Source of the DNA: Oleiagrimonas citrea
GTDB taxonomy: Bacteria > Pseudomonadota > Gammaproteobacteria > Xanthomonadales > Rhodanobacteraceae
DNA: 64,000 nt
NCBI RefSeq assembly: GCF_012395255.1
Contig: NZ_JAAZQD010000002.1
Location: 579,929 to 643,928, forward strand
Reading direction: 5' to 3'
Shown here: in pieces, positions 15,465-25,480 of the stretch
Layout: each line of letters starts with the position of its first letter
How positions within the stretch are numbered: position 1 is the stretch's first letter
Translations under genes and position numbers: made by a program
The notes under the pieces: model-generated
What the model saw: the letters and a program-made list of their open reading frames with translations, nothing else
The model's database searches: none
Told to the model about the DNA's origin: nothing

Positions 15465-17846
15465 TCAGTGATGACGCATCTTCTTCATCCACTCCGGCAG
15501 CTCGAAGTGGAACGCCGGCGGCGGCGTGTCGCCGGCGAGATGCTTCACGAAGTAGTCCCAGCGACGGCGCATGGCGTACATCGTGCCGGTCAAGCCGTAG
15601 CCGTGGTGCACGTTCGGGATGATGAGCATGTCGAAGTTCTTGTTGGCCTTGATCAGCGCATCGACCACCAGCAGCGTCTCGCCGGTCGGCACGTTGTCGT
15701 CGATGGAACCGTGCACCAGCATCAGATGGCCCTTCAGGTTCTTGGCGATGTCCTGATTGGCCTGGTTGTCGTAGTTGGTGGTGCCGTCCTTGTGCTTGAC
15801 CAGCAGACCCTGGTACTTCTCGCCCCAGTCGTTCTCGTAGTTGCGGTTGTCGTGGTTGCCGCTCTCGGCCCAGCCGACCTTGAAGAAGTCCGGGTAACGG
15901 AACAGCGCATCCGCGGTGGCGTTGCCGCCGCCGGAATGGCCCCAGATGCCAACGCGCGACAGGTCGATCCACGGATAACGCTTGGCCAGTTCCTTGATGC
16001 CGGCCACCTGGTCGGGCAGCGTGTTGTCGCCCATGTCGCCGTACCACGTGGTGTGGAACGACTTGGAGCGCCACGGCGTGCCCATGCCGTCCAGCGCGAT
16101 CACGACGAAACCGAGATCGGCCAGCGCCTGGTTGTCACCACGCGAGGCCAGGAAGCTGCGGCCGCGCACCGAACCGGTCTGCGGACCCGGGTAGATGTAG
16201 TCGACGATCGGATACTTCTTGTGCGGATCGAAGTTCGCCGGCTTGAACATCATGCCGTACAGCGTGGTCTTGCCGTCGCGCGCCTTGACCGTGAACGGCA
16301 CCGGCGGCACCCAGCCCGCGGCCTTCAGGCGCGAAATGTCGGTCTTCGCGATGGTGGCGATGACATGGCCGTCGGCGGACGAGCGCAGCACCGTCACCGG
16401 CGGTGTGGTCGGCGTCGAGTAGCGGTCGACGAAGTACGTGCCGTCCTTGGACATGGTGATGTCGTGGTCGGCGTCTTCCGGCGTCAGCAGCACCGGCTTG
16501 CCGCCGTCCAGACTCACCTTCCAGAACTGGCGGTAGTACGGATTCACACCCGACGTGCGACCGACGCCGACGAACCACAGTTCGCGGTTCTTGCGGTCCA
16601 CGTGACGCACCTGGGTGACGTTGCCCTCACCCGTGGTGATGGCGTGCAGTTCCTTGCCGGTCTTGAGGTCACGCAGGTACAGGTTGCCCCAGTTGGTGCG
16701 CTCGGAGAACCAGATGGCCTGGTCGCTGGCCGGCAGGTACTGCCAGTTCACCATGCCATGGCCGCTTTCGTAGAAAGTCTTGACCGAATCCTCGAACACG
16801 GTGCGCACGTCACCGTTGGCGGCGTTGACCACGTGGTACCACTCGTGATGACGGTCACGCGAGGTGGTGACGATGGCGAAGCTCTTGCCGTCCGGTGCCC
16901 ACTTCACGTCGTCCCAGCTGCCGTCGCGGTTGCAGTCGATGTCGTCGCACAGGCTCGACAGGCGCTGCTGCGGCTTCATCTTCACGCGCACCATCTTGTG
17001 CGTGTCGACGTCGATCACCACCGGCTCGATCATGAACACGTGCTTGTCGCCCGGCAGCGGGTACTTCCAGGCATTGAGCTTGGGATGTCCGACCTGGGTG
17101 CGCAGGGTGTACATGTCGCCAACCTTGCGCTGGTCCTGCTGGTAGGTGACCACGTGCGTCGAGTCCGGCGACCAGCGCACGATGGCGCCGTTCGAATGCA
17201 ACCAACCGGCGTTATCGGTGGCGTAGCCGAAGTTCTTCACGCCGTCGGTGGTCAGCGGGAATTCGTCGCCCGTCTTCAGGTCGCGCACCCACAGGTTCCA
17301 GCGGCGCACGAACACTTCCTTGGTGCCGTCCGGTGACAACACACCGGGCTCGTCGCGCGTGGCCGACATCTTCTTGCGCGACGCCTCGGTGCGCACGGCG
17401 CGCCCTTTCACGCAGACGTCCCTGGCGCCAAGTCCGCAGGCATACCAGCCACCGAAGGCCGAGACCTGCAGACGGCCGTCCTGACCGAAGCTCCAGTCGC
17501 GCACGGGCAGATGCCCGGCATCCACCGGCTTGCCGGACGCCGCCGCGAGACGCGTGGCCAGCTGCGCCGGATCGAAGGCGACGCGCGCCTTGCCGGTCGC
17601 GGCATCCATGCGCATGTAGGCGGTCTTGCCGCCGGTCTGTTCCCGATACAGAACGACGTGGTCGTTCTGCCAATGCACGCCGCTGACATCGTGGTCGATC
17701 AGCGGGTTGGTGTGAATCGAAAGTGCCTGCGCGGCCTGCGCGTAATCCTTGGCGTTCAGGGTGCGGCCCTGAGCGGCGGCGGCCGTGCAGGCCAGCGCCA
17801 GACCGAGGCCCAGCAGCGTACGGGAGGTACGGTTCAACGAATGCAT
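15465..17846 (-). CDS. Secreted S9 family dipeptidyl peptidase (DPP IV-like)
   Basis: A 793 aa periplasmic or secreted prolyl-oligopeptidase-family enzyme that should cut X-Pro or X-Ala dipeptides from peptide N-termini. The signal peptide (about 10-26, LLGLGLALACTAAAAQ) is followed by an eight-bladed propeller (about 60-520) and an alpha/beta-hydrolase domain. The nucleophile is Ser638 in GIWGHSGGG, with Asp in GSIDDNVP and His in NVHHGYG. The start follows GGGGA; the frame extends 12 codons further upstream but without a signal sequence. Monocistronic with its own terminator. Neighbouring peptide transporter and peptidases suggest growth on peptides. Confidence 0.9.
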   Translation of the reverse strand: MHSLNRTSRTLLGLGLALACTAAAAQGRTLNAKDYAQAAQALSIHTNPLIDHDVSGVHWQNDHVVLYREQTGGKTAYMRMDAATGKARVAFDPAQLATRLAAASGKPVDAGHLPVRDWSFGQDGRLQVSAFGGWYACGLGARDVCVKGRAVRTEASRKKMSATRDEPGVLSPDGTKEVFVRRWNLWVRDLKTGDEFPLTTDGVKNFGYATDNAGWLHSNGAIVRWSPDSTHVVTYQQDQRKVGDMYTLRTQVGHPKLNAWKYPLPGDKHVFMIEPVVIDVDTHKMVRVKMKPQQRLSSLCDDIDCNRDGSWDDVKWAPDGKSFAIVTTSRDRHHEWYHVVNAANGDVRTVFEDSVKTFYESGHGMVNWQYLPASDQAIWFSERTNWGNLYLRDLKTGKELHAITTGEGNVTQVRHVDRKNRELWFVGVGRTSGVNPYYRQFWKVSLDGGKPVLLTPEDADHDITMSKDGTYFVDRYSTPTTPPVTVLRSSADGHVIATIAKTDISRLKAAGWVPPVPFTVKARDGKTTLYGMMFKPANFDPHKKYPIVDYIYPGPQTGSVRGRSFLASRGDNQALADLGFVVIALDGMGTPWRSKSFHTTWYGDMGDNTLPDQVAGIKELAKRYPWIDLSRVGIWGHSGGGNATADALFRYPDFFKVGWAESGNHDNRNYENDWGEKYQGLLVKHKDGTTNYDNQANQDIAKNLKGHLMLVHGSIDDNVPTGETLLVVDALIKANKNFDMLIIPNVHHGYGLTGTMYAMRRRWDYFVKHLAGDTPPPAFHFELPEWMKKMRHH

Positions 17847-18012
17847 GAAAATCCCCTTGGACAAACTGCGGACGCAGCGCAAGCGAACATCCTAGCGCGG
17901 ACCGGCCCACGCCGACCCGTGCCATGAGTTGATCTGAACGAATGCCGCGCCCGCCGCCATATCGCCTCGCAGCAGCGCGTACAATGCGTCATTCCGTCCC
18001 GCCGAATCCGCC

Positions 18013-18840
18013 ATGACCACCCCCGAAGACTCCCAGCTCGGCAAGGCCACCGCGTACCGCAACCGCTACGCGCCGGACCTGCTGTTCCCGATTCCGCGCA
18101 GCAAGGGCCGTGCGGAACTGGGCCTGCACGGCAACCTGCCATTCCAGGGCGTGGACATCTGGAATGCCTACGAACTGTCCTGGCTGGACCCGCGCGGCAA
18201 ACCGGTGGTGGCGCTGGCCGAATTCCACGTACCGTCCGATTCGCCAGCGATCATCGAGTCGAAGTCGTTCAAGCTGTACCTGAACAGCTTCAGCGGCGAG
18301 CGCCTGGACGAGGCCACACTGGTCGAACGCCTCGCGCGCGATCTCGGCGAGGCCGCGGGCGCGCCGGTCGCCGTGCACCTGACCCCGGCGGCGGATTTCG
18401 GCGCCCAGCGCATCGAGGAACCGGAGGGCGTGCTGATTGATGCGCTGGATCTCGACATCGACGTCTATGGCCCGCCCGACCCGTCGTTTCTGCGCGCGGA
18501 TACCGACGCCGCACCGGTACGGGAGACCCTGCTGTCGAACCTGCTGAAGTCGAACTGCCCGGTCACCGGCCAGCCCGACTGGGCCAGTCTGCGCATCGAC
18601 TACGTCGGCGCGCCGATCGACCGCGAAGGCCTGCTGCGCTACATCGTCTCGTTCCGCGAACACCGCGAATTCCACGAGCACTGCGTCGAACGCATCTTCA
18701 TGGACCTGATCCGGCACTGCGCGCCCGCGCGACTGGACGTCAGCGCACGCTATACGCGCCGCGGCGGCCTCGACATCAACCCGTTCCGCAGCAGCGAATC
18801 CGGCCACACGCCCGGCAACCCGCGCGGGGCGCGCCAGTGA
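18013..18840 (+). CDS. queF: NADPH-dependent 7-cyano-7-deazaguanine reductase QueF
   Basis: Reduces preQ0 to preQ1 in queuosine synthesis. This 275 aa protein is the long two-domain (YqeF/E. coli) type. It shows [12 protein letters not shown], the QueF motif for NADPH binding, and [11 protein letters not shown] with the catalytic Cys and Asp. [15 protein letters not shown] and [11 protein letters not shown] are also diagnostic. TACAAT at 17980-17985 is a likely -10. It overlaps the DedA gene by four bases (GTGA). Confidence 0.95.
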   Translation: MTTPEDSQLGKATAYRNRYAPDLLFPIPRSKGRAELGLHGNLPFQGVDIWNAYELSWLDPRGKPVVALAEFHVPSDSPAIIESKSFKLYLNSFSGERLDEATLVERLARDLGEAAGAPVAVHLTPAADFGAQRIEEPEGVLIDALDLDIDVYGPPDPSFLRADTDAAPVRETLLSNLLKSNCPVTGQPDWASLRIDYVGAPIDREGLLRYIVSFREHREFHEHCVERIFMDLIRHCAPARLDVSARYTRRGGLDINPFRSSESGHTPGNPRGARQ

Positions 18841-19364
18841 ACTGGCATGCGCTCATCGAACGGGTCGCGCACTTCATACTGACCTACGGCTTCCTCGCCG
18901 CGCCACTGGTCGGCGCGATCGCCTTCGCCGAGGGCATCGCCGTCGTCGGTTCGTTCGTCCCCGGCTCGACACTGCTGGTCGCCATCGCCACCAGTGCCGG
19001 CTCGCAGCATGTCTCGCTGACATGGCTGATCGTGTGGGCCACCCTGGGCGCGGTCGCCGGCGACCTGCTTTCCTACGAGCTGGGCCGCCGCCACGGTTCG
19101 CGCATGCTGGCGATGCGCCCGTTCGCCTACCGCCCGGAATGGACCGCGCGCGCCACCGACCTGCTGGCCCGCCGCGGCGACGTGGCCGTGTTCGTCGGTC
19201 GCCAGGTCCCGCCGCTGCGTGCGCTGATGCCGGTGCTGGCGGGCATGTCCGAACTGACGCTTCGCCGGTTCCTCCTCGCCGACGCATTCAGCGCCGTGGT
19301 CTGGGCCGGCCTGCACCTGGGCTTCGGTGCGATCCTCGGTCACTGGCTGTTCTCGCTGCAGTAG
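18837..19364 (+). CDS. DedA family membrane protein
   Basis: A 175 aa polytopic inner-membrane protein of the DedA/VTT (SNARE-associated) family; members are linked to lipid carrier (undecaprenyl phosphate) flipping and membrane homeostasis. Conserved marks are [51 protein letters not shown]. Predicted helices lie at about 15-50, 60-80, 135-170. The GTG start overlaps the queF stop, implying coupling, though the functions are unrelated. Confidence 0.88.
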   Translation: MNWHALIERVAHFILTYGFLAAPLVGAIAFAEGIAVVGSFVPGSTLLVAIATSAGSQHVSLTWLIVWATLGAVAGDLLSYELGRRHGSRMLAMRPFAYRPEWTARATDLLARRGDVAVFVGRQVPPLRALMPVLAGMSELTLRRFLLADAFSAVVWAGLHLGFGAILGHWLFSLQ

Positions 19365-19474
19365 CCTGCTCCACAGCAGCGGTTCTTCAGAAACCGCCTG
19401 GCGCACCATTTCCGACCTCGGAAAACGGCGCGCTGAGTGCCCGAACGGCGCCGAATCATCCTCACCCTCGGGAG

Positions 19475-19492
19475 CACCTGCCTAGGCAGGTG
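19475..19492. promoter_or_regulatory. Perfect 18-base palindrome upstream of the POT transporter
   Basis: CACCTGCCTAGGCAGGTG is self-complementary and lies 59 bases before the transporter start. It could be an operator for a dimeric regulator. No U-run follows, so it is less likely a terminator for the DedA gene. No adjacent regulator gene is present. Confidence 0.35.
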
Positions 19493-19551
19493 TCCGGTTC
19501 GCGGGATTTGGCTAGCCTGAGCGCTCCCAACGACCCGCGACCGCTTCACGT

Positions 19552-21138
19552 ATGGAAACCACCGCCGCGGCTCCGGCCGGCAAAGGCGCGCTGCCGCGCC
19601 AGATTCCCTACATCATCGGCAACGAGGGATGTGAGCGCTTCAGCTTCTACGGCATGCGCAACATCCTCACGCCGTTCCTGATCTCCAGCCTGCTGCTGTT
19701 CGCCCCTGAAGCCGAGCGTATCGGCATCGCCAAGGACGTGTTCCACACCTTCGTCATCGGCGTGTACTTCTTCCCGCTGCTGGGCGGCTGGATCTCGGAC
19801 CGTTTCTTCGGCAAGTACAACACCGTGCTGTGGATGTCGCTGGTGTACTGCGCCGGCCACGCCTGTCTGGCGATGTTCGAGGACAACCGCACCGGCTTCT
19901 ACACCGGCCTGTTCCTGATTGCGCTCGGATCGGGCGGCATCAAGCCGCTGGTATCGGCCTTCGTCGGCGACCAGTTCGACCAGTCCAACAAGCATCTGGC
20001 GAAGGTGGTCTACGACGCCTTCTACTGGATCATCAACTTCGGCTCGTTCTTCGCCTCGCTGCTGATGCCGATCATCCTGCGCGAATACGGTCCGACCTGG
20101 GCCTTCGGCATTCCCGGCATCCTGATGTTCATCGCCACGGTGATCTTCTGGTCCGGCCGCAGGAAATACGTGGTGGTGCCGCCGGTCGCTTCCGACCCGC
20201 ACAGTTTCCTGAAAGTGGTGCGCACGGCGTTGTTCGCCAATGCGCCGGACAGGGGACGCCCGGGCCTGATCCTGGCCGTCACCGGCTTCACCCTGGCCCT
20301 GATCGTGCTGGCCTGGCTGGCCGTCGACGACTTCGTCATTGCCGTGCTGCTGGCGCTCGGGCTGATCATCGGCTTCGGCGGCGCGGGCGCGGCGATGCAG
20401 ATGGAGCGCGCGCGCAGCGTGCATCCGGACAGTGCCGTCGACGGCGCGCGCGCGGTGCTGCGCATTCTGGTGGTGTTCGCCATCGTCACGCCGTTCTGGT
20501 CGCTGTTCGACCAGAAGGCCTCGACCTGGATCATCCAGGGCAACGCCATGGTCATCCCGCACGATCAATGGTGGTGGCCGAGCTGGCTGGTGAAAGAACC
20601 GGCGCAGATGCAGGCGTTGAACCCGATCCTGGTGATGCTGCTGATCCCGTTCAACAATCTCGTGATCTACCCGCTGCTGCGCCGCATGGGCGTGAAGGTC
20701 ACCTCGCTGCGCCGCATCGGCGCGGGACTGGCGTTCTCCGGCGTCGCCTGGGTGGTGGCGGCACTGATCCAGCTGCACATCGACGACGGCGACGCCGTCT
20801 CCATCGCCTGGCAGATCGCGCCATACGTGCTGCTGACCATGGGCGAGGTGCTGGTCTCGGCCACCGGCCTGGAGTTCGCCTACAGCCAGGCGCCGCAGCA
20901 GATGAAGGGCGTCATCATGAGTTTCTGGCTGCTGTCGGTGTCCTACGGCAACCTGTGGGTGTTGATTACCAACGCCGCGGTGCGCAATGAGGCCGTCACG
21001 CACCAGATCGCGCAGAGCGGCATCGGCGAGAACGCATTCCTGATGTTCTTCTTCGCCGGCTTCGCCTTCCTCGCCGCCCTGGTGTTCGCGCTCTACGCGC
21101 GACGCTATCCGCTGCAGGATCACTACCGCACGGCGTAA
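19552..21138 (+). CDS. POT/PTR family proton-coupled peptide transporter
   Basis: A 528 aa major-facilitator protein that imports di- and tripeptides with protons. The N-terminal signature is NEGCERFSFYGMRN (ExxERF type). GGWISDRFFGKYNTV follows helix 2, and FDQKASTWIIQG and GLEFAYSQAPQQMKG are typical of the C-terminal half. It lies between DPP IV-like and S46 dipeptidyl peptidases, both of which release dipeptides, so the three probably work in one nutrient route. It is followed by an inverted repeat AGCACGCG/CGCGTGCT (21154-21184) without a T-run. Confidence 0.92.
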   Translation: METTAAAPAGKGALPRQIPYIIGNEGCERFSFYGMRNILTPFLISSLLLFAPEAERIGIAKDVFHTFVIGVYFFPLLGGWISDRFFGKYNTVLWMSLVYCAGHACLAMFEDNRTGFYTGLFLIALGSGGIKPLVSAFVGDQFDQSNKHLAKVVYDAFYWIINFGSFFASLLMPIILREYGPTWAFGIPGILMFIATVIFWSGRRKYVVVPPVASDPHSFLKVVRTALFANAPDRGRPGLILAVTGFTLALIVLAWLAVDDFVIAVLLALGLIIGFGGAGAAMQMERARSVHPDSAVDGARAVLRILVVFAIVTPFWSLFDQKASTWIIQGNAMVIPHDQWWWPSWLVKEPAQMQALNPILVMLLIPFNNLVIYPLLRRMGVKVTSLRRIGAGLAFSGVAWVVAALIQLHIDDGDAVSIAWQIAPYVLLTMGEVLVSATGLEFAYSQAPQQMKGVIMSFWLLSVSYGNLWVLITNAAVRNEAVTHQIAQSGIGENAFLMFFFAGFAFLAALVFALYARRYPLQDHYRTA

Positions 21139-21196
21139 CCCCGGTCGACCAAAAGCACGCGAGGTGTACACCGTCGCGCGTGCTACGAAAGTCATG

Positions 21197-21225
21197 TTGT
21201 TACTTTATAACATCAGTTTGATAAT
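21197..21225 (+). promoter_or_regulatory. Promoter with Zur-like box before the S46 peptidase gene
   Basis: TTGTTA (21197-21202), 17-base spacer, GATAAT (21220-21225). Inside lies GTTAC-TTT-ATAAC (21199-21211), which matches the GTTAT-N3-ATAAC dyad of gammaproteobacterial Zur sites at all but one position. It differs by a single base from a box in the ZIP/M23 intergenic region. It overlaps the -35, as expected for repression. Confidence 0.5.
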
Positions 21226-21265
21226 GGCTGGACGGCGCTCTGCGCGCATCTCAAAGGGAGGCATC

Positions 21266-23341
21266 ATGAAACGACTCGCTCTGACCCTGCTCACGGGTCT
21301 GCTGCTCGCCACGGCCGGATCGGCCATGGCCGACGAGGGCATGTGGACCATGAACCACTTGCCGATCAAGCAAATGCAGCAGAAATACGGCTTCACGCCC
21401 TCACAGCAGTGGATCGACCATGTACAGCGCGCCGCGCTGCGTCTGGCCGAGGGCTGCTCCGGCTCGTTCGTGTCCGCCAACGGCCTGGTGATGACCAATC
21501 ACCACTGCGCCAACACCTGCCTGTCGCAGCTGTCGGACAAGAACCACAACTATATGCAGGACGGCTACGTCGCCAAGGACGACAAGGACGAGCCGAAGTG
21601 CCCGGACATGGAGCTGAATCAGCTCGAGAAGATCACCGACGTCACCGCCCGCGTGAACGCGGCCACCGCCGGCAAGGACGGCGCGGCGCGCATCAAGGCA
21701 CAGCGCGCGGTCGACAGCGCCATCGAGAAGGCGTGCGTCAACGGCGATCCCGACACCTGGCGTTGCGACGTGGTCACGCTGTACCACGGCGGCCGCTATG
21801 CACTGTACAAGTACCGCCGCTACCAGGACGTGCGCCTGGTGTTCGCGCCGGAACAGTCGATCGCCTTCTTCGGCGGCGATCCGGACAACTTCAACTTCCC
21901 GCGCTACGACCTCGACGTCACCTTCTTCCGCGCGTACGTCAACGGCAAGCCGGCGCATACACCCGATTTCTTCCAGTTCGACCCCAAGGGTCCGAAAGCC
22001 GGTGAACTGACCTTCGTGGTCGGCAATCCGGGTTCCACCCAGCGCCAGACGCCGTGGACCTCGCTCGCCTACATGCGCGACAAGATCCTTGTCCCACTCT
22101 TCGGCTACCTGTCCGAGGAACGCGGACTGCTCTGGCAGTACAGCCGCATGGGCAAGCAGCAGGCCAAGGAAGCCCAGGATTCGCTGTTCGGTATCGACAA
22201 CTCGCTCAAGGTGTTCAAGGGCTGGCTGGAAACGCTCAACAACGAAGCCTTCGTGGCCAAGAAGAAGCAGGAAGACGCTTCGCTGCGTGACTGGATCAAC
22301 GCCGACCCGGCACGCGTGAAGAAATTCGGACATCCGTGGAAGATGCTCGACAAGGCCCAGCAGCGCGGCGCGCAGCTGCGCGAGCGCTACGCCATGATCG
22401 AACGTGGCCAGGGCTTCGGCAGCACCCTGTTCAGCGATGCGCGCATGCTGGTCCGCGCCGCCGCCGAACGCACCAAGCCCGACGCCGACCGTCTGCCGCC
22501 GTACCGCGACGCCAACCTGCCGGCGATGCAGCAGCGGGTGGAAGCGAAGACCCCGTTCTATCCGCAGTACGACGAGACCAAGCTGGCCTGGACCCTGGAG
22601 AAGATGCGCCAGGCCCTGGGCGCGGACGATCCGTTCGTGCACGAAGTGCTGGGCAAGAAGTCGCCGGAACAACTGGCCCACGAGCTCGTCTACAACAGCA
22701 AGCTCGGCGATCCTGCCGTGCGCAAGCAGCTGTGGAACGGCGGCGAGAAGGCCATCGAGGCCTCGCACGACCCGATGATCGAACTGGCGCGCAAGATCGA
22801 CCCAGTCGCCCGCAAGCTGCGCAAGCAGTACGAGGACGAAGTCGATGCGCCGATGCGCAAGGCCTCCGAGGCCATCGCCCAGGCCCGTTTCGCACGGGAC
22901 GGCGCGTCCAGCTATCCGGACGCCACCTTCACCATGCGTCTGTCCTACGGCACCGTGAAGGGCTGGATGGAGAAGGGCAAGGAAGTGCCGCCGTTCACGC
23001 ACTTCGCCGGACTGTACAAGCGCGCCACCGGCGCCGATCCGTTCAAGCTGCCGGAGAGCTGGCTGAAGGCCAAGTCGTCGCTGGATCTGTCCACGCCGAT
23101 GGATTTCGTCACCGACAACGACATCATCGGCGGCAACTCGGGCAGCCCGGTCATCAACAAGGAAGGCCATGTCGTCGGCCTGATCTTCGACGGCAACATC
23201 CACTCGCTGGGCGGCAACTTCACCTTCGACGACAGCGTCAACCGCGCCGTCGCCGTGGACACCGCCGCACTGGATCAGGCACTGCGCAAGGTCTATCACC
23301 TGCCGCGTCTGGCCGAGGAACTGGAAAAAGGGCACCAGTAA
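21266..23341 (+). CDS. S46 family dipeptidyl peptidase (DPP7-like)
   Basis: A 691 aa secreted serine exopeptidase that removes dipeptides from N-termini. It has a signal peptide (1-22), a chymotrypsin-like half with His80 in VMTNHHC, a helical domain (about 250-540), and Ser625 in IIGGNSGSPV. Gly643 in FDGN occupies the position that, in this family, is Gly in DPP7 (hydrophobic P1) and Arg in DPP11 (acidic P1), so DPP7-type specificity is more likely. GGGAGG is five bases before the ATG. A Zur-like box in the promoter suggests zinc-responsive control, which would be unusual for a serine peptidase. Confidence 0.92.
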   Translation: MKRLALTLLTGLLLATAGSAMADEGMWTMNHLPIKQMQQKYGFTPSQQWIDHVQRAALRLAEGCSGSFVSANGLVMTNHHCANTCLSQLSDKNHNYMQDGYVAKDDKDEPKCPDMELNQLEKITDVTARVNAATAGKDGAARIKAQRAVDSAIEKACVNGDPDTWRCDVVTLYHGGRYALYKYRRYQDVRLVFAPEQSIAFFGGDPDNFNFPRYDLDVTFFRAYVNGKPAHTPDFFQFDPKGPKAGELTFVVGNPGSTQRQTPWTSLAYMRDKILVPLFGYLSEERGLLWQYSRMGKQQAKEAQDSLFGIDNSLKVFKGWLETLNNEAFVAKKKQEDASLRDWINADPARVKKFGHPWKMLDKAQQRGAQLRERYAMIERGQGFGSTLFSDARMLVRAAAERTKPDADRLPPYRDANLPAMQQRVEAKTPFYPQYDETKLAWTLEKMRQALGADDPFVHEVLGKKSPEQLAHELVYNSKLGDPAVRKQLWNGGEKAIEASHDPMIELARKIDPVARKLRKQYEDEVDAPMRKASEAIAQARFARDGASSYPDATFTMRLSYGTVKGWMEKGKEVPPFTHFAGLYKRATGADPFKLPESWLKAKSSLDLSTPMDFVTDNDIIGGNSGSPVINKEGHVVGLIFDGNIHSLGGNFTFDDSVNRAVAVDTAALDQALRKVYHLPRLAEELEKGHQ

Positions 23342-23349
23342 GCCCCATG

Positions 23350-23383
23350 CGCCCGCCGCGGAATGACTCTTCCGCGGCGGGCG
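23350..23383. terminator. Bidirectional stem-loop between convergent genes
   Basis: Perfect 14-base inverted repeat CGCCCGCCGCGGAA (23350-23363) / TTCCGCGGCGGGCG (23370-23383) with a six-base loop, between the S46 and phospholipase D-like stops. There is no strong T-run on either side. Confidence 0.65.
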
Positions 23384-23399
23384 TCACGCTCCTGCACGC

Positions 23400-24662
23400 T
23401 CAATGCGTGCGGGGCGGTTTGTAGTCCTTTCCGGGTTCCAGCGTGGTCACGTACGGACCGCTCCAGTCATGGTCGAAGATGCCGATGAGCGTTTTCGCCG
23501 GCCCGGCCCCATGCGCGAACACCGACGCGTCCACTGTGTTGTTGAAGTAGCTCCAGCCCCAGTTTCCGGTGCCGATGTACACACTGCGATCATCGGCCAC
23601 CGCGTACTTGGCGTGCTCCACGCGGGCGTAGTCGATGAAGCCCTGCGGCGACGGTGGCAGATGACTGAACTTCACCGTGATGTGCGGCAGCACCGCCAGG
23701 CTCTTCAGATAGGCCTGCATGGGTTCGCGCAGGGCCCAGTCGGCGACGATGATGCGCACATCGACACCGCGCGCGGCAGCATCGCGCAGAGCCGCATCGA
23801 CCGGCGTCCACCAACCCTTCGGGCCGTACTGCCGGATCGCCGTCAGCGTCATCACCTGCACGCGCAGCACATGGCGCGCGTCGTGGATCATGCGGACCAG
23901 CGCCGGCTGCTCGGCGCTGACGCCATGCGGAATCAACGATGGCGGGCTGAAGGCCGGAAAAGCGCTCAGGGCTTCGCCCGAGTTATCGTGCAACGTCACC
24001 GGATCGGCCGCTGTCACCGGCGCGAACGGCAACGAGCGTTCGGCCCGCTTCGCCAGTTTCGGCATGTCCGGATGCGCCGCCGCATGCCAGTCGAAATCGA
24101 AACTGGCCTCGAAGGTGCGCGCGAAGCGGGCATTGCGAATCCGCGCGCCGATCTCGTGAATCTGGGTCAGCGCGCGCCAGTCCCAGTTAGCGCTGCCGAC
24201 GAACACCTCGCGACCGTCGACCACCATGTACTTGGCATGCAGGACGCCGCCGGTCAGCGCGTCCATCGGCAGCACGCGCACTTCGATGTTCTTCACCTTG
24301 CGCAGTCTGTCCACGCTGTCGCGGCTGTATTTCATGAACGTGCGATCGAGCAGGAATCGCACTTTCACACCGTCGCGTGCACGAGCAATCACGGCGTCCA
24401 GCACCGGCGCCAGCGCACTGCCCGGCTTGTTGGCGAGGTAGAACGCGGCCACGTCGATGCGCTTGTGCGCGCTGTGGATCATGTCCAGCCACACGGCCTG
24501 CGTGCGCGGCACGCCCGGCGCGCCGTAGTTCGTTGCCTCCGGCACGCTTTCCACTATCTGGAAGCCCGGCGTGATTTCCGGTCGTGCCGCCCCGGCGACG
24601 CATACAACGCCCCAGAGCAAGCCTGCTATGGTGATCGACCATGTCTTTCTTTGCATGTGCAT
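23400..24662 (-). CDS. Secreted phospholipase D-like protein
   Basis: A 420 aa protein with an N-terminal signal peptide (about 1-26) and two HKD motifs of the PLD superfamily: HAKYMVVDGREVFVGSANWD and HAKYAVADDRSVYIGTGNWG. Two intact motifs imply an active phosphodiesterase. The layout, with NWGWSYFNNTVD after the second motif, resembles the PLD3/PLD4 (K4-like) branch rather than cardiolipin synthases, since membrane helices are lacking. Substrate (lipid or nucleic acid) is open. A start two codons downstream is equally possible. Confidence 0.8.
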   Translation of the reverse strand: MHMQRKTWSITIAGLLWGVVCVAGAARPEITPGFQIVESVPEATNYGAPGVPRTQAVWLDMIHSAHKRIDVAAFYLANKPGSALAPVLDAVIARARDGVKVRFLLDRTFMKYSRDSVDRLRKVKNIEVRVLPMDALTGGVLHAKYMVVDGREVFVGSANWDWRALTQIHEIGARIRNARFARTFEASFDFDWHAAAHPDMPKLAKRAERSLPFAPVTAADPVTLHDNSGEALSAFPAFSPPSLIPHGVSAEQPALVRMIHDARHVLRVQVMTLTAIRQYGPKGWWTPVDAALRDAAARGVDVRIIVADWALREPMQAYLKSLAVLPHITVKFSHLPPSPQGFIDYARVEHAKYAVADDRSVYIGTGNWGWSYFNNTVDASVFAHGAGPAKTLIGIFDHDWSGPYVTTLEPGKDYKPPRTH

Positions 24663-24719
24663 CCGCCCCGATCTCTGCGCACGCGGCTGAACTTGCGCGG
24701 CCGCATGATGACTAAGAAC

Positions 24720-25475
24720 TCAATGTACGTGATCGACCAGTGCCGCCGCCCACATGAACACCACGCCGCCGATCATGCCCACTGCGGGCGCGAGGCGGCT
24801 GCGTGCGTCGAGCCGCTGCCACACCGCCGGCAGCACGTCGACGCAGGCCAGATAGATCGTGCATCCGGCGGCGAACGCGAGACCGTAGCCGACGAACCCG
24901 CTCGCGCTGCCCAGCCCGAGTGCCAGCCCGGCGCCCAGCGGTACCCCGGCGGCCGCCAGGATCGACAACCCGAACGCGCGCACCGGCGCATAGCCCCCGG
25001 CGACCAGCACTCCGGCGTGCCCCACGCTGCGCGGAAGCTCGTGCAGCAGCACGGTCACCGCCACGAACACGCCCAGCGAAGTGTTTGCGGTGAAGGCCGC
25101 GCCGATGACCACGCCGTCGACCACGTGATGCAGCGCATCGCCGAGTACATCCATACGCGCGAACGCCGCCACATCACGGCTCGACGCCCATACGCGCACC
25201 AGGTTCTCCACACACACCAGCAACAGCACGCCAAGCGCGATCACGCCGCCGGCCGCATGGCCGGGCACGCCGTGGGACATCGCTTCCGGCAACATGTGCA
25301 GCAGACCGTCGCCGAGCAGCAGCCCGGCCGTCGCCGCCTGCATCCACGGCAGCCACGCCTGCACCCGACGCATCGGCGTCAACACGACCCAGCGCGTCGT
25401 CACGCTGGTCGCGGCCACCGCGACGCTGGCCAAGAGGGCGGGAATCCATGGGGGCATATCGGCTTGCCGCATCAC
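24720..25475 (-). CDS. ZIP family metal (zinc) transporter
   Basis: An approximately 250 aa inner-membrane importer of zinc or related divalent metals. The paired signature motifs are present: GDALHHVVDGVVIGAAF in helix 4 and HELPRSVGHAGVL in helix 5. About eight helices are visible. The frame opens with GTG then ATG (25472); a later ATG at 25457 is also possible, and none has a clear ribosome site. It is divergent from an M23 peptidase gene, with overlapping Zur-like boxes 6 bases upstream, so induction under zinc starvation is likely. Confidence 0.88.
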   Translation of the reverse strand: MMRQADMPPWIPALLASVAVAATSVTTRWVVLTPMRRVQAWLPWMQAATAGLLLGDGLLHMLPEAMSHGVPGHAAGGVIALGVLLLVCVENLVRVWASSRDVAAFARMDVLGDALHHVVDGVVIGAAFTANTSLGVFVAVTVLLHELPRSVGHAGVLVAGGYAPVRAFGLSILAAAGVPLGAGLALGLGSASGFVGYGLAFAAGCTIYLACVDVLPAVWQRLDARSRLAPAVGMIGGVVFMWAAALVDHVH

Positions 25476-25480
25476 TAAAC

